64,000 bases of DNA from Cricetomys ansorgei. Its lineage: Eukaryota; Chordata; Mammalia; Rodentia; Nesomyidae. Below the pieces are notes generated by a model that saw only the letters and a program-made list of their open reading frames with translations, was not told the DNA's origin and ran no database searches. A program made the position numbers and the translations under genes. Below are positions 28,600 through 41,379 of the stretch, one piece after another (position 1 is the first letter of the stretch; each line of letters begins with the position of its first letter). Location: positions 1,835,001-1,899,000 of the forward strand of contig JAMJFZ010004066.1 in assembly GCA_026225945.1 (NCBI GenBank). Reading direction: 5' to 3'.

Positions 28600-29523
28600 T
28601 TTATTTATTTATTTATTTATTATTTTTGTTTTTTTGAGATGGGGTTTCATTATGTGGCCCAGTTGAGCTTTTTTGTTTGTTTACTTGTTTTTGTTTTTGT
28701 TTTTTTTTTTTGAGACATGTAGTTCTGACTGTCATAGAACTCACTCTGTAGACTAGACTGGTGTTGAACTCACAGAGAGGCACCTGTCTCTGCCTCTCAA
28801 GAGGGGATTATTAAAGATGAGTGCCACCATGCCTGGCTCCTGGGATAGTCTTGAACTTACTATGTAGTTTAAGCTGGCCTTAAACTCTTGATCCTGCCAT
28901 TTTAGCCTCCCCAGTGCTGGGGTTCCGGGCTTGAGCCACTGTACCATGCGGGAATATGTAATTGTCACTCAGTAGAATGCATATCATCACTGGCTGCTCT
29001 CAAACATAATCATTATGGAGATCATTGGGTCCTAATTGGGTAATTATTGTTCACATGTTTATATTATATAGAATGGTTAGAGAAATTGGCTTTGGGGGCA
29101 GGGTGGGAATACATTATTAATTTCTCAAATAAAATAATGTAATTTAGGCTATTTTATTGTTGTCTGTTGAGGAGGTTGAGACAGGGTCTCATGTAGCTCA
29201 GACTGGCCTCAAGTTTGCTCTATAGCTGAGGATGACTTTGAGTCCCGGACTCTCTTGTCTCTACCTCGGAGTGCTGGGATTATAAGCAAGCACCACCATG
29301 CCCACCTTGACTCTTTTTATTGAGATTATTTTCAAGAATAGGTTAGGGGCTGGAGAGGTGGCTCAGGATTAAGAACTCTTGATCCTCTTTCAAAAAGAGG
29401 ACAGAAGTTCAGTTCCTAGTAACCACACTGGAGGCTCACTATTGCCTGTAAGTCTGGCTTCAGGGATCGAGTGCCCTCTTCTGGTGTCTGGTGGCATTGC
29501 ATGCCATGTGGTATAACACATGT

Positions 29524-29526
<3 letters not shown>
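28600..29526. repeat. ATTT microsatellite and B1/B2 SINEs
   Basis: An (ATTT)n run lies at about 28,596-28,622. Minus B1 elements lie at about 28,710-28,835, 28,835-28,950 and 29,160-29,305. The plus B2 starting at about 29,345 has a tail that expands into the microsatellite that follows. Confidence 0.7.
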
Positions 29527-29563
<37 letters not shown>

Positions 29564-29565
29564 GT

Positions 29566-29626
<61 letters not shown>

Positions 29627-29642
29627 ACACACACACACACAC
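29527..29642. repeat. (TC)n / (CA)n compound microsatellite in a B2 tail
   Basis: Two long TC runs separated by the repeated phrase catgtggtctctct are followed by a CA run. It sits at the 3' end of a plus B2, the usual place for SINE-tail microsatellites. Confidence 0.9.
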
Positions 29643-29679
29643 TCGAATTAATCTTTTTAAAACAAGGTTGAGTTCACTC

Positions 29680-30313
29680 GGATGGTGGTAGAGCATGTCT
29701 TTTATCCCACGGAGGCAGAGGCAGGTGGATCTCTGTGAGTTCAAGGCCAGCCTGGTCTACAAAGTGAGTTCCAGAACAACCAGGACTACTCAGAGAAACC
29801 TTGTCTTTCAAAAAACTGAGGGTTGGGGTGGAGAAGAAGAAAAGGTTGGATTCACCTGGAAGAACTGTGGTTCTAAGTATATCACGTTCCCAAATGATGA
29901 TTATATTCATTTCTTGCCAATGTGACAAAAATACCCGGCAGAAACAACTTAAGAGAGAAAAGGTTAATCTGGGTGTAAGGTTTCAGTCCATAATGGTGGG
30001 GAAATGGGACAGGAGCAGCTGGGTCCATAGAGCAGGGAGGGGGAGCTTGTGGCATCTGTTCACAGTACCAGGCAGGAAGCAGAGAGAACAAGCCAGAAAC
30101 AAGTGGGTAGAACCTTCACAGCCTGCCCCTGGTAACCTCATTCCACCTGCTAGGTCTGATGTCTCGAAGATTCTGCAGCCTTTCAGAACACCTGTTGTTC
30201 TTTCAGAGGACCTGGGTTCAGTCCTCAGTATCTACATTGGGCAGCTTGAGTTCCAGAGCATCCAATGCCCTCTTCTGGCCTCCTCAGGTGTGTATGTGTG
30301 TGTGTGTGTGTGT

Positions 30314-30358
<45 letters not shown>

Positions 30359-32160
30359 AATAATTTTTTTTAATCTTTAAAAAATAAAGCCATAAAAAAA
30401 ATAGCAGCTAGGAGCCAAGTGTTCAAACACATGAGTCTGTTGGGGACATTTCATTTTGAGCTGTGACAGACAGTAGCAACCAGCTCGTGATTCCTTAGCC
30501 GGAAACGAGTTAATCAAAATGCAAGTATCTCTAGGAACAAATTGAAATTGCAAGTTTGATGACAATTTCTGTAAGAGCACTGAGTAAAATCACCCATGAG
30601 CATAATGGTTGGCTGCTATTTTGATGCTTCTGAGGCTGAGAGTCTCCCTCCCTATCCGCACAGCCTCTGTCACCGTGATAAAACACCAAGACTGAAGCAA
30701 CCTAAGGAAGCGTTTACTGTAGCCTACGGTTCCAGAGAGCTAGTCCACTAATGGTGGGGGACACATGGCATCATGATGGTAGCAGCAGCAGGAGGCTGGC
30801 ACATCACATTTTGTCAGCAAACAGGAGAGAGAGAACAAGACCGAAAGGGAGAGGGAGGGGGGAGAGCAAGAAGTGGGATGAGAGCAAGAAGTGGGATGAG
30901 GCTAAAAACCCTCAGGGCCCACCCCCAGTAACATTTTTTTCCCAGTAAGACTCTACCTCCTAAAGTTTTCGTAACCTTCCCAAACAGCACCACCAACTGG
31001 GGACCAAGTGTTCAAGTGCACAGGCCTATGGGAGACATTTCTCACATCTTCTGTAAGTCCTCTCACCAGCTCTAGGCTTCCATTCTTCTCAGGGGTCTTT
31101 GTCTGCACCAACTGTTTCCCTGTTATTGGTATCTGTTCAAAGGGTTGAGGACGCGTGCACAAATAAACATAGTAGTCAGGACTTTATTCAGAAGCAAAGC
31201 AGAAGTGCTGAGTGGGTATGCTGTGAGGGAGCACTAGGCTCTGACTGTGAATGGGACACTTGGGGAGGGGGAGTTGTGATGAATTCCTGAGCCTTGAACA
31301 CACCCACAAGTGTGTTACATAAGGAAGGCTCAGAACCTTCTGGGTTACCAACAGGAATTCATGATTGGTTCCCAGAGAGAAGGGGGAAAAAAAGGGAAAA
31401 AAAAATGGTGATACAAATTTGCAGCCTTGAAACCTAGCTCTGGACACGTAGTCCTTGGCCCATTTTCTCTGCAGAATGTGCTGTCAGTGCCCTGACACCT
31501 ATTATTGTGGATAACTGTCATTGGTCAAGGTCAGGGATTATACCTCACATACTGTATTAGTTCCTCTCACTGCTGTGACAAAATGCCTGGCAAAAGTAAC
31601 TTAAGGAGGAAGGGTTTACTTTGGCTCACAGTTTGAGGGGACACTTCCCACACTCCACTGTGGGGAAGGTGTGGTGGCAGGAGCAGGAGGCGGCTAGTCA
31701 CACTTCACCCAGTCAGGAAGCAGAGAGCCAGGGATGCTGGTGCTCAGCTCCATTTCTCCTGTATGTTCAGTGCACCAAACAGTGCCATTCACATTTAGAC
31801 TTCCCACCTCCATTAGCATTTGAAACTTCTCTCTTGCAGAGGATTATCTCTTGGTTGATTCATGTCAAGTTGGCAATCAATATTAAGCACAGGGATGGAA
31901 AGATGGCTCAGTAGTTATGATGCTGTTTCAGAAGACCTGAGTTCAGTTCCCAGCACCTATCCTGGGCAGTTTGTGGCTGCCTGTAAGTCCAGCAGCAGAG
32001 GCTCGATGTCCTCTTCTAGCCTCTGCGGGCACCTGCACGAATGTTCGTGTGTGTGTGTGTGTGTGTGTGCGCACACCCTCCACCACGTTTTAAAAACAAA
32101 TGAAATTTTTAATAAATAAATATCATTATACCCTATGTCACTAAGTTCTTGGGGTTTTTT
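29680..32160. repeat. Cluster of B1, B2 and LTR-like repeats
   Basis: A plus B1 lies at about 29,680-29,815, and minus LTR-like repeats at about 29,890-30,160, 30,655-31,060 and 31,555-31,880. Plus B2 elements lie at about 30,175-30,385 (with a TG/TC/CA tail at 30,293-30,358) and 31,890-32,120. 30,400-30,650 and 31,100-31,540 are unassigned. Confidence 0.65.
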
Positions 32161-32169
32161 TTAAAGATA

Positions 32170-32275
32170 TATTACTAAGCTGGATATATTACTATATATC
32201 CTATATATAATATATATATATTACTATATATACTATACTATATGTAATATGATATATTACATATATTACTATGGC
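32170..32275. repeat. AT-rich imperfect palindromic tract
   Basis: About 100 bp of ATAT/TATA alternation with short non-AT islands (blocks such as tattactatata on both strands). A plus B2 follows at about 32,270-32,460 and a minus B3-type SINE at about 32,500-32,690. Confidence 0.75.
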
Positions 32276-32732
32276 TCAGCACTGGCTCAGCACTGGATGC
32301 TGAGAGAGGGCCCAGATTCAATTTCCAGAACCCACATAGCAGCTAACAACCATCTGTAACTCCAGTTCATGGGATCCAACACCCTATCCTGGTCTTCATG
32401 GGCACTTTATGTGTGTGGTGCATGAACATAAATGCAGGTGAAACACCTATACATATAAAAAACGTAAATTAAAAAATTTAAAGTGTAACCCATTTTTATT
32501 TGTTATATGTGTATATATGTGTATTTTATTATATGTGTATGTGTGTGGGTACATGCATGCTATGGCACCCGTGTGGAGGTCAGAGAACCCTAAAGTTGCT
32601 TCTATTCCTACCGTGTGTGTTTCTGGGATTCAACTCAGGAGTCAGGCTTGGTTGAAAGCACCATTAATTCCTGAGCCATCTCACTGCTTCCTTCCCCCAT
32701 TTTTTGATAAAGGGTTTCATATATCCCACTGT

Positions 32733-33556
32733 AGCAGTTAGCAGAAAAGCATTATCAATGCCCAACTATCTGGAATTCACTCATGATCTTCTGGGCTCCT
32801 CCAAAGGACGTGGGTCACTTCTCTGGCTCTGCCCTATGCAGCCACACAGTTTGCCCTCCAGGTTCTGACTGGCTGCACTTCACTGCTGCTGCTGTTCTTG
32901 ATGGTTGTCCTATGGTACTGACATCTCCAAAACTGTTGGGTCCCTTGTTGCAACTGGGCTGCACTTTAACAAATAGCCTCTCCTGGGCTCTCTTCATGGT
33001 GCCAAGCCTCAACTTATCTGCATGACCCCTTCAGTCTGGGCCTTCAACTGCTACCAAGGCTGCACCTTCACCAATGGCCTCTCTGCCTCACTTCACCAGT
33101 ATCTGGACAGGTTTGCACAAAACAAAACAAAACAGACACTGTGAGGTATGGAGTTTCTTTTTCTTCTTCCCTGTCTGCATGTTGGATGTGCTGCCATGAT
33201 GTCGTGCTCCACGTTGGGCATCGTTTGTAGCAGTTAGCTGCTGTGTAGCTCACATGAATGAAACAGAGGCATTTTCATAGATACAAACTCTGCCAGGCCT
33301 CAGCAGAGGGAACCAGTATCCTGGCCAGTGCCGTACTGGCCAGTGGAACCCTGAGTGTCCCTGCTCAGGTGTTTTTATCATTACAGAACTCTTCAGGCAA
33401 TCTACTGATAGCACGTGCAGATCATGAGCAATCAAACATCCCCCACATAAATCCAATACCTGCAAACAGTACAAAACACCAAGACCTAAGCAGCCCCTCG
33501 TGCGACAGAGAACAAAACAATATTTTAAATACAACTAAAGATGAACTTCCACAACA
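32733..33556 (-). mobile_element. Partial ERVK-like retroelement: LTR, tRNA-Lys-type primer site and short non-coding leader
   Basis: The LTR occupies 33,556-33,226 on the minus strand (331 bp, TGTTGTGG to CTGCTACA, with an internal polyadenylation signal in related copies). Directly after it the minus strand reads TGCCCAACGTGGAG, close to the tRNA-Lys(1,2) primer site of class II retroviruses. About 490 bp of leader or internal sequence follows to about 32,733, then the element stops. I see no intact gag, pol or env frame. A parallel copy lies at 59,380-60,463. Confidence 0.75.
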
Positions 33557-33734
33557 TCCTAGGCTGATCTTGAACTTACTATGTGGCTTAGGATGACTTT
33601 AAACTCTGAATTCTCTTGCTTCTACTTCCTATGAGGTGGGATTATAGTTATATGCCAACATGCCCAGGCTCTTCCTCTTCTCTCTCCTTCCTTCCTTCTT
33701 GTTTTTTTTTTTTGAGACACAGTCTATGTAGACC

Positions 33735-33787
<53 letters not shown>

Positions 33788-35349
33788 TCCCTTAAGGTTT
33801 TTTTGGGTGACAGAGTCTTTCCAAGTTACCCAGGTAGGCTTTGAACTTTTTATCTTCTTGCCTCAGCCTCTCCAGTAGCTGAGGTTGCAGGTGTGTACCA
33901 CCATCTGGAAGTCCTTCCTTTAAAAAAAATACTAAGACAGAAACATCACCTCATCTCATAGTGTAGGAAATTTTAATTTTTTATATTTTATTTATTTCAT
34001 GTGTATGGGTGGATGTTTTTCCTGAATGTATGTTTGTACACATGTGTGTGCAATGCCCATAGAGTCTGGAAGATAGCACTAGATCCCTTTGAATTGGAGT
34101 CGCAGGTGGACGCGGTCTGCCATAAGGATGCTGGGAATTTGACCTTCTGCAGAGTTAAGAACTGGTCAAGTCTCTGAGCCTTCGTTCATGTGGACTGTAT
34201 CCCAAGCAAAGGGAGGGGTTGTTTGGAATTCCTAGAATGTGGGGAGGCCATAGATGGATCATTTTCCTGAAAAGACTAATGCTAAGGTCTCATGGACCAT
34301 CCTGGGATTTCCTCTCCAAGAATCCTGCAGCTGTCAGCTCCTAGAGTGATGGACCTGGCAGAGACTCCTCCGGAGCCAAATGTTGAAGTTCTACAGAGCA
34401 TTTGAAGATAGATGGCAAATGTCTAATTGCCATGCAAAGTAGCTTGTGTGCTAAGTTATTTAAACTTCACATTCTGGGCTAGGGAGATAGTACAGTTCAT
34501 AAAGTATTCAATGTGCAAACATGAGGGCCTGAGTCTCATCCCCATGCTTATAACTCTATCACTGGGGAGGAAGAAGCAGGTGACTCCTGAGACTCACTGG
34601 CCATTTCAGCCTAGTCTACCAATAAGTTCCAAGCCAGTAAGAAGAGGCTTTGCTCAAAAAGCAAATTGGGACCAGGTGTGGTTGGTGGTGCATGTCTTTA
34701 GTCCCAGCCCTCTGTAACCAGAGGCAGGAGGATCTCTTAGTTCAAGGCCAATCTGGTCTGCAGAGTAAGCTCCAGATCATAGTGAGACCCTGTCAAAAAC
34801 AACAACAAAAACACAGTCGGGGGCTGGTGCGATGGCACAGTGGGTAAAGGCACTTGCTCTCAAGCCTGACAGCTGAGTTTGATCCCTGACCCCAACATGG
34901 TAGGAAATAACTGATTTCTGAAAGTTGTCCTCTAACCTCCACGTACATGCCAAGTCATGTGTATTCCCCCCAGCCCTCCAAATAAGTAAATGTTTAAAAA
35001 GTTGGGAGCTGGTAAGATGGCTCAATGGGGAAAGGCATCTCCCGTTGAGCTTGATGGCCTGGATTCAACGCCTGGACTCACGTGGTAGACGGAGAGGGCT
35101 GCTTCCCGCAAACTGTCTTTTGAGTTTTGAGCTTCACATGCATGCACTGACACAGACCCAAGTTCAGTTCCTGGAAAACACATGGTGGCAGGAGAGAACA
35201 GACTCCTATACGTTGTCCTCTGACCTCGCACACATGCCACATGCACACACACACATGAGCCCGTGCACACATAGAGATAAAAGCTTTTTAAAAAGCATTA
35301 GAAAATATTGGAAGGCTCAAGAGGAACACACCAGAGGTTGGCATTTGGC

Positions 35350-35352
<3 letters not shown>
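33557..35352. repeat. Intergenic: B1, CA microsatellite and B2 cluster
   Basis: A minus B1 lies at about 33,558-33,665, a (CA)n run at 33,741-33,785, a minus B1 at about 33,800-33,910 and a B2-like stretch at about 33,960-34,180. A plus B2-like element lies at about 34,475-34,650, a plus B1 at about 34,670-34,810 and two adjacent plus B2 elements at about 34,820-35,005 and 35,005-35,300. Confidence 0.65.
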
Positions 35353-35395
<43 letters not shown>

Positions 35396-38035
35396 TCTGC
35401 ACACTCACGTACTCAGATGCAATTATAAACTTCACACTCCTCTGAGGTAGATTCTGCTGTTACCCTTATTTCATAGTTGAGGAAGCCCTCCCAACACTTC
35501 TGGGTAAATGGAACTTGTATGTGGCTTATGTGTGCGTGGATTAGACTTAGGTGATCATAAATATGGCTATTAGGATGATATAAAGACCGATACAGTGTGA
35601 CCTGTTTTGGCTGCATTAAATGGGACTTTCTGATAGTAATCACCAGTCCAAACCAGAGTTTGGTTTCTCTCTACCACTATGCATCAACAGTATGCACCAA
35701 GTAGAAACTGTATTACTATCTTTTTTTTTTTCTTCTTCTTCAAGAATTTTACAAACTCTCCAGCTGGCTAATTTTTTTCTAAGGCTCTGTGATTTGATCT
35801 CAAAGGACGGTCTCAGGCACAGCAGTAAAAGCCCTGACCACTAGAGGGCAGTGCTTCCACATTTGGTCCAGTTGCAGAGGCAGCAACAAATTCTCTCTGG
35901 AGCTACCTAGAGAGGTTAGAACCAGCCCCAAGGGGCTTCTATGTAGGCCAACGCTTGCCTTGAAGTTACTATATAGCTTAGGGCTGCACAGTGAAACCCA
36001 ACCTAAAACAAACAAACAAACAAACAAAAAATCTCTAGGTCCTAGAGCCTAGAGGCTGAAGCAAAGGCTCAGCGGCATTAACGGCCTTTTCAGAGGGCCC
36101 AAGTTCAAGTCTCAGCATCCACATCACTCACAGTTACCTGTAACTACAGCCCCAGGAGAGCAAGTGCCTCTGGCCTTTTTGAGCACCTGCATTCATATAC
36201 ATAGGTACACATGATTTTTTTTTTTTTTAACGAGCCCTAAAGCTAGGTGTGGTGATACACAGCTTTAATCCCAGCGCTCAGGTGTCAGAGGCAGATCTCT
36301 GTAAGTTTTCAGCCAGCCTGGTCTACAGAATGAGTTCCAGGACTGTCAGGGCCATACGATGAAACCCTGTCTCAAAAAACAAAGAAACAAAGAAACAAAC
36401 AAAGAGCTCTAAAGCACGGCATGGTTGGGTACACCCCTATCACCCCATCAGTCAGGAACCTGAGGCATGATTTTTTTTTTTTTTTTTAATTCTAGGGCAG
36501 CCTGGGCTACATAGAGAGTTCCATTGTCCACCCTGGGCTTCACATAAGACTTTATTTTAAAAATCAACAAAGCAATAAAACAAGCTGTAGTTGTTCCATT
36601 TTTCACATTTCCTTATTAAGCCATATTAGGACAGGCATTACAGTTGTCACCATGAGGAATTACTTCATAACAGCCAGGTCACAGACATGAATCCTATATT
36701 CCGTCCCTAACACGAAAATGTAGGCTGTCAACTAGAACAGAGTCACCATTACCAACATCCAGATGCTTGATACTGAGCAGCAGCGCACCGCCACGCCATT
36801 TAGTTGCTCCAGGGGTTGGGTGTTAACCCCTCCTCTTCCCCACAGCTTCAGCACCTGACTCTGGCTTGTGCTCTGCACAGGGAGCCAGTATCAAGACAGG
36901 CCCTGCTCCCCACCTTCATACGTCCTTCCTCACCATGGAAGGCTGTGTCACCTTGCGCAAGAGTGAGAAAGACTTAGAGAAGGTCCACGATAGACAGAGC
37001 TGGCGGGGAGGGATGTCTTTATTTTAATTTGTGTGTGTGTGTGTGTGTGTGTGAATACCATGTCATGTATGTGGAGATCAGAGGACAACTTATGGGAGCT
37101 GGTTCTCTTCTTCTACCTTCTGAGTTGTTTGAACAGTTTGACATCTATTATCAGGCTCAGTCTTAGCAGCCCCGCCTCTTTTTTAAGGTCTCAAATGCTG
37201 CACAGGCTGCCCCTGTGATGGATGCAGGACTTGAAGAGGCCCCAAAGTGTTGTTTCATGAGGGACCAAGGGGCTTGTTTTGCCTCTGTGACATTCATGTT
37301 TAGGCTCTAAGAGAGAAGAGCTACTGTTCGCTGAATGCCATAAATAGATATTAATTTTTTTAAATCTCTATGTGTATTTTGTCTGTATGCCTGGTGCCTA
37401 CAGAGGCCAGAAGAGGGTGTCAAATTCCCGAGGATTGGAGTTATAGTTAGTCGTAAGCCATGATGTGGGTGCTAGGAATTGAACCCAGGTCCTCTGGAAG
37501 AATAGTCAATGTCAATAGTCAGTAGTCTTAACTGCTGAGCCATCTCTCCAGCCCCCTGGATTTTAATTTTTAAATTAATTTTATTCCATTGAATTATTTA
37601 AACCAACAATTTATTATTAGTGACAATCATCTTTGCCTCCTGAACCATCTCATTGGCCCCAGAGTTTTTAAAATTAAGGTTTATTTTTATTATTTTATTT
37701 ATTATTTATTTATTTTATTATTTTATTGTCTGTGTCTGTGTGTGGGTTTGTGAACATGAGTGCAGTGCAGGTGACCATGGAGGCAGAAGGAGGTGTTGGA
37801 TCCCCTAGAGCTGGGGTTACAGGTGGTTGTGCGCCACCTGATGTGGGTACTAGGAACTCAGCTTGGGTCTTCTGCAAGAGCAGGGTATGCTATTACCCAC
37901 TGAGCTATCTCTCCGGCCTCTCCAGAATTTTTAGATACAGGCTGGTCTCAAATTTGCTATGTAACAGAGGATAACCCAGAACTTCTCATCCTCTACCCTT
38001 CACCTCCCGAGTGTGGGGTTGGAGGCCTGTACCAC
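35353..38035. repeat. Intergenic: microsatellite, MIR-like piece, SINEs
   Basis: A CA run lies at 35,353-35,395 and a MIR-like stretch at about 35,430-35,500. A plus B2 lies at about 36,045-36,230, plus B1 elements at about 36,240-36,395 and 36,410-36,555, a TG run at 37,030-37,054, minus B2 elements at about 37,345-37,555 and 37,720-37,920, and a minus B1 at about 37,920-38,045. 36,590-37,010 is unassigned unique sequence. Confidence 0.6.
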
Positions 38036-38039
38036 TACA

Positions 38040-38470
38040 CCTGGCATAATCAAGTGTGCTCTAGGCAGATGTTGCCTGGAGTTAGCATCAGGTGGCATCA
38101 CACCTGGAAACTGCCTCCCCCTCAGCAGGGGGACATCGAGACCTACCACACCTGTGATACAGAGTGGATCACAGCCACCCGAGAGCAGCAAAAGCCCAGA
38201 AAGGGGGTGTCTCAGCCACAGAGTGGGAGAAACATCAGGGTTCTTGTTGCATGAGATCAGGGTCTGAGAGTAGTCCTTGTTCAGCTGTATACAATAACCC
38301 GCCTCTCTGTTAAACTCTGTATAATTAAGAAACTGAGCTCATGAGGCCCTGTGGCTTCTTGAGAGTCAAGGCCACCTGGTCCCAGCATTTTTGTCTCGCT
38401 CTGTATGTATCTGTCATTTCTTCATTCCCTCATTACCCTCATTAGGTCAGTCCCTGGAGCCATTCAGAAC
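38040..38470 (+). mobile_element. Probable LTR fragment, ERVK-like, ends uncertain
   Basis: The segment has an LTR-like 3' part with tctgttaaactctgtataat, then gtctcgctctgtatgtatct and cattaggtcagtccctgg, which resembles the R-U5 side of class II rodent LTRs. I could not find matching ends or a target duplication, so the limits and the family are tentative. Confidence 0.4.
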
Positions 38471-38885
38471 ACAACAGCGTCCACATTAGCAAGTGGCTTA
38501 CCCTCTCTCAGTTCCCTCATTCCTGCGAATACATTGCAAATGTTTTCAAGAAAGCCATACTCTGTGCCAAACATGGGTCTGAGCCCTTGAAACAGTGTCA
38601 AATAAAACCCGCAATGTTCCTGAACTCTTGACATCTGTATCCTGTATCTTGACATCAGCTCTCTGGTGAAACACTTTCCTAGCACGTCCAAAGCCCTAGG
38701 TCTGCTCCCCAGTTCCACACAGTCTGCGTTCTTTTACCTTCAAAGTAAGGATAATGAAATCTACCACTTAACGTTGGTATGATCCCTGAAGCCAAAGTGT
38801 TTGGTGGCACATCTTGCTGATACCACCTTTCGGCTCCCTCAATTAAGCCGGACCAAATGCCTCCCTTCTTCCTTGAAAGGCTTAC
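38471..38885. other. Unassigned unique sequence, possible old MIR piece
   Basis: The stretch gcaagtggcttaccctctct followed by cagttccctcattcctgcga at about 38,490-38,530 resembles MIR. The remainder shows no frame or repeat that I recognise. Confidence 0.4.
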
Positions 38886-39027
38886 CTTCAATAGCTCTTT
38901 TGATCAGATTCCCTTGGTCTCACATCCAGCCTTTGACAAAATCATGAATAACTTGTCACTCTTTCTCATCCTCATGTGTTTGGCCTTGGGCCCTTTCAAA
39001 GCAGGTTTCCATGTCCCCTGTAGGTCT
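38886..39027 (-). pseudogene. Possible Myh16 relic, end of rod (RELETEL-like)
   Basis: After acceptor ttcattcacag the minus strand reads RPTGDMETCFERAQGQTHED, comparable to ARIRELETELDGEQKQH. About 70 bases on, NLIKRAIEG precedes donor gtaagcc, as YKRQIEEA does in the family. The resemblance is moderate and the spacing is short by a whole intron or more, so this is tentative. Confidence 0.4.
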
Positions 39028-39109
39028 CTGTGAATGAACCCACAGAGGCCTTTCAAGCTGGGCTGGACTGGTCCTCAGGTACCAGGCTCTACCCACCAAC
39101 TGGAGTGGC

Positions 39110-39246
39110 ACCTGCCCTTGCATCCATCATGGCCATGCTAGCCCTCTCAGTGCCTGAGCAGAACTCACTGATGAGTTCCTGTGCTCATTGGAGATGTGCT
39201 TGACATCTGACTCCAGCTTGCACTTGACCACATGGGGGCTTTGGTT
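39110..39246 (-). pseudogene. Myh16: Myh16 relic, distal rod exon with KLESDVKHISNEH
   Basis: After acceptor cccccacccccag the minus strand reads NQSPHVVKCKLESDVKHISN and EH. A single missing base (near 39,180) shifts the frame, and it continues as EELISEFCSGTERASMAMMD. This aligns without gaps to NTSLINTKKKLE, EHEELVSEF and ERAKKAMTDAA of the distal myosin rod. The start after AG falls where sarcomeric myosin genes have an exon edge. Confidence 0.87.
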
Positions 39247-39299
39247 CTGGGGGTGGGGGAATAAAGTCATTACCATGATTCAGGAAGGAAAACTACTCT

Positions 39300-41379
39300 C
39301 TTAGATACACTTGCTGAAATCGCCTTCAGGAGTTGGCCCTGGGCCCCTGGCATGGGTGAGGGTCTCTGCTGCATCCCACTCTGAATAGTCCAGTGGTAAT
39401 ACCATGTGGGCATATATAGAGAGACGGTGTATATATAGAGAGGGTGGGAGTCTTACAACAATCTTGAACTCAGAACTGGTTCCAGCCCGAGTGCTTCTAC
39501 CTATGTGGAAGATGTTGACTGCGGGTGAGCCACTCAACTCTCTGGGCTGCAGTCTTTCATTTGTGTGCTTGTGTATGTGTGTGTGCATGCCTCCTGTGTC
39601 AGTCGTCAACAGAGTCTCTTGCTGTTGCCCACTGTGCACCAGCCTAGCTGGCCTGTGAGCTTCTGAGGATTCTTTTGTGTCTGTCAGCCTCCCATCTCAC
39701 CACAGGAGTGCTGGGATTATAGTCACAGGCTTCTGCGGTCGGCTTTCTGTGTATTCTGGGGAATCGAACAAACTCAGGTCCTCAGGCTGGCGAGGCAGGC
39801 ACTCTACCCACCCAGTGATCTCTCCAGGTCCCAGCGTTTCATTTTCACAGTGAATGTCAGGGCTGGGAAAATAGCTCAGCGGCTGAGCCACTTACCCAGC
39901 CCATGCGAGACTCTGGATTTGGACCACACACTGTACAACAAACAAAACAAACATGATTTAGTGATGTCAGACTCGAGGATATTTTAGCTACCTTTTAATT
40001 CAAAGTTCAATCCTCAACTACACTAGGTGTAACGGTGGTCCTCAAAATTGGCTAAATCATAATTTTCTGAGGATCTTCTAAAAGTCAGAACTCTGGGGTC
40101 AGGGATCTCTAGAGTAGAGCACAGGAGTCTGCGGTTTTGAGAGTTCTACAGTTTCTGACAAATGTAGCGTATTCCATCAATCCAGAAGAGGGGATGGGGC
40201 TCTGTGAGTTTGAGGCCAGATTGGTCTACATAGTGAGTTCCAGGTCCGGGGAGACCATGTGCTTTTAACAACTGAGCCATCTCTCCAGCCCAATTTTAAA
40301 AAAGTAATAATGTTTATGTATGTGTGTCTGTATGAGAATATGTGCATACCAGTGTAGCTGCCCATGGAAGTCAGAAGAAGATATCAGATCTCCTGAAGCT
40401 GGAGTTACAGACAGTTGTGAGCTGTGGGTGATGGGACCAAACTCGGGTCCTCTGGAAAAGCAGAAAGTACTCTTTACTGCTGAGCCATCTCTTCAGCCCC
40501 AGAAGTTTTGTTTTGTTTTGTTTTCCAAGACAGGGTTTCTCTGTTGTAACATTGGCTGTCCTGGAACTCACTCTGTAGACCAGGCTGGCCTCGAACTCAC
40601 AGAGATTCAAGTGCTGGGACTAAAGGTGTGTGCCACCACTGCCCGGTATGTCTTGTTTATTCTTATACCTCTAACACATAAAAACAGTGCCCTGATAGGG
40701 CAGGTGCTTAAGTAAGAAGGGCTAAACACAGTCCCAGCAATGTGTTCTACAAAGACCAATTTGATGATAGTGAGAAAGGGATTTTAGTTGCATTTCTCTC
40801 CCTCCTTCTCTGTCTGTCTCACTTTGTAGCGCAGGCTACTCTGGAACTTGCCAGGCAGCCTGCTCTAGCCTTGAACTCAGGATTCTCTTACCTCTGCCTC
40901 ACAGGGATATTAAAGGATTAAATATGTATGGAGGATTAAAGGTGTGTGCTACCATCCCTGGCCTCTGCTTATTTTGTTTTGTTTTGCTTATTTAAGAAGG
41001 AGTCTGGCAAGGCAGTGGTGGTACACACCTTTACTTCCAGCACTCGGGAGGCAGATTTCTGTGACTGTCTGGGGAAAAAAAAGGTGGGAGACTGTTCATC
41101 CCATTATGGGTGGTGCCATCCTTGGGCAGGTGGTCCTGGGTTCTATAAGAAAGTAGGCTGAGCAAGTAAGTAAGCAGCATCTCTCCATGGCCTCTGCATC
41201 AGCTCCTGCCTCCAGATTACTGCTCTATTTGAATTCCTGTCCTGGCTGCCTTTGATGATGAACAGCAATGTGGGAGTATAAGCCAAATAGACCCTTTCCT
41301 TCACCAACTTACTTTTTGCTCATGGTGTTTCATCGCAGCGATAACCCTAACTAAAACAGCTGTCATGGCCAACAATAAT

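Noticed and set aside
29801..30373. 190-codon plus-strand frame.
   Set aside because: It passes through B1, an LTR-like repeat, a B2 and a microsatellite, so it is a chance frame in repeats.
36820..36880. SQSQVLKL after an AG on the minus strand, like the myosin tail AESQVNKL.
   Set aside because: Only five identical residues and no following match; considered chance.
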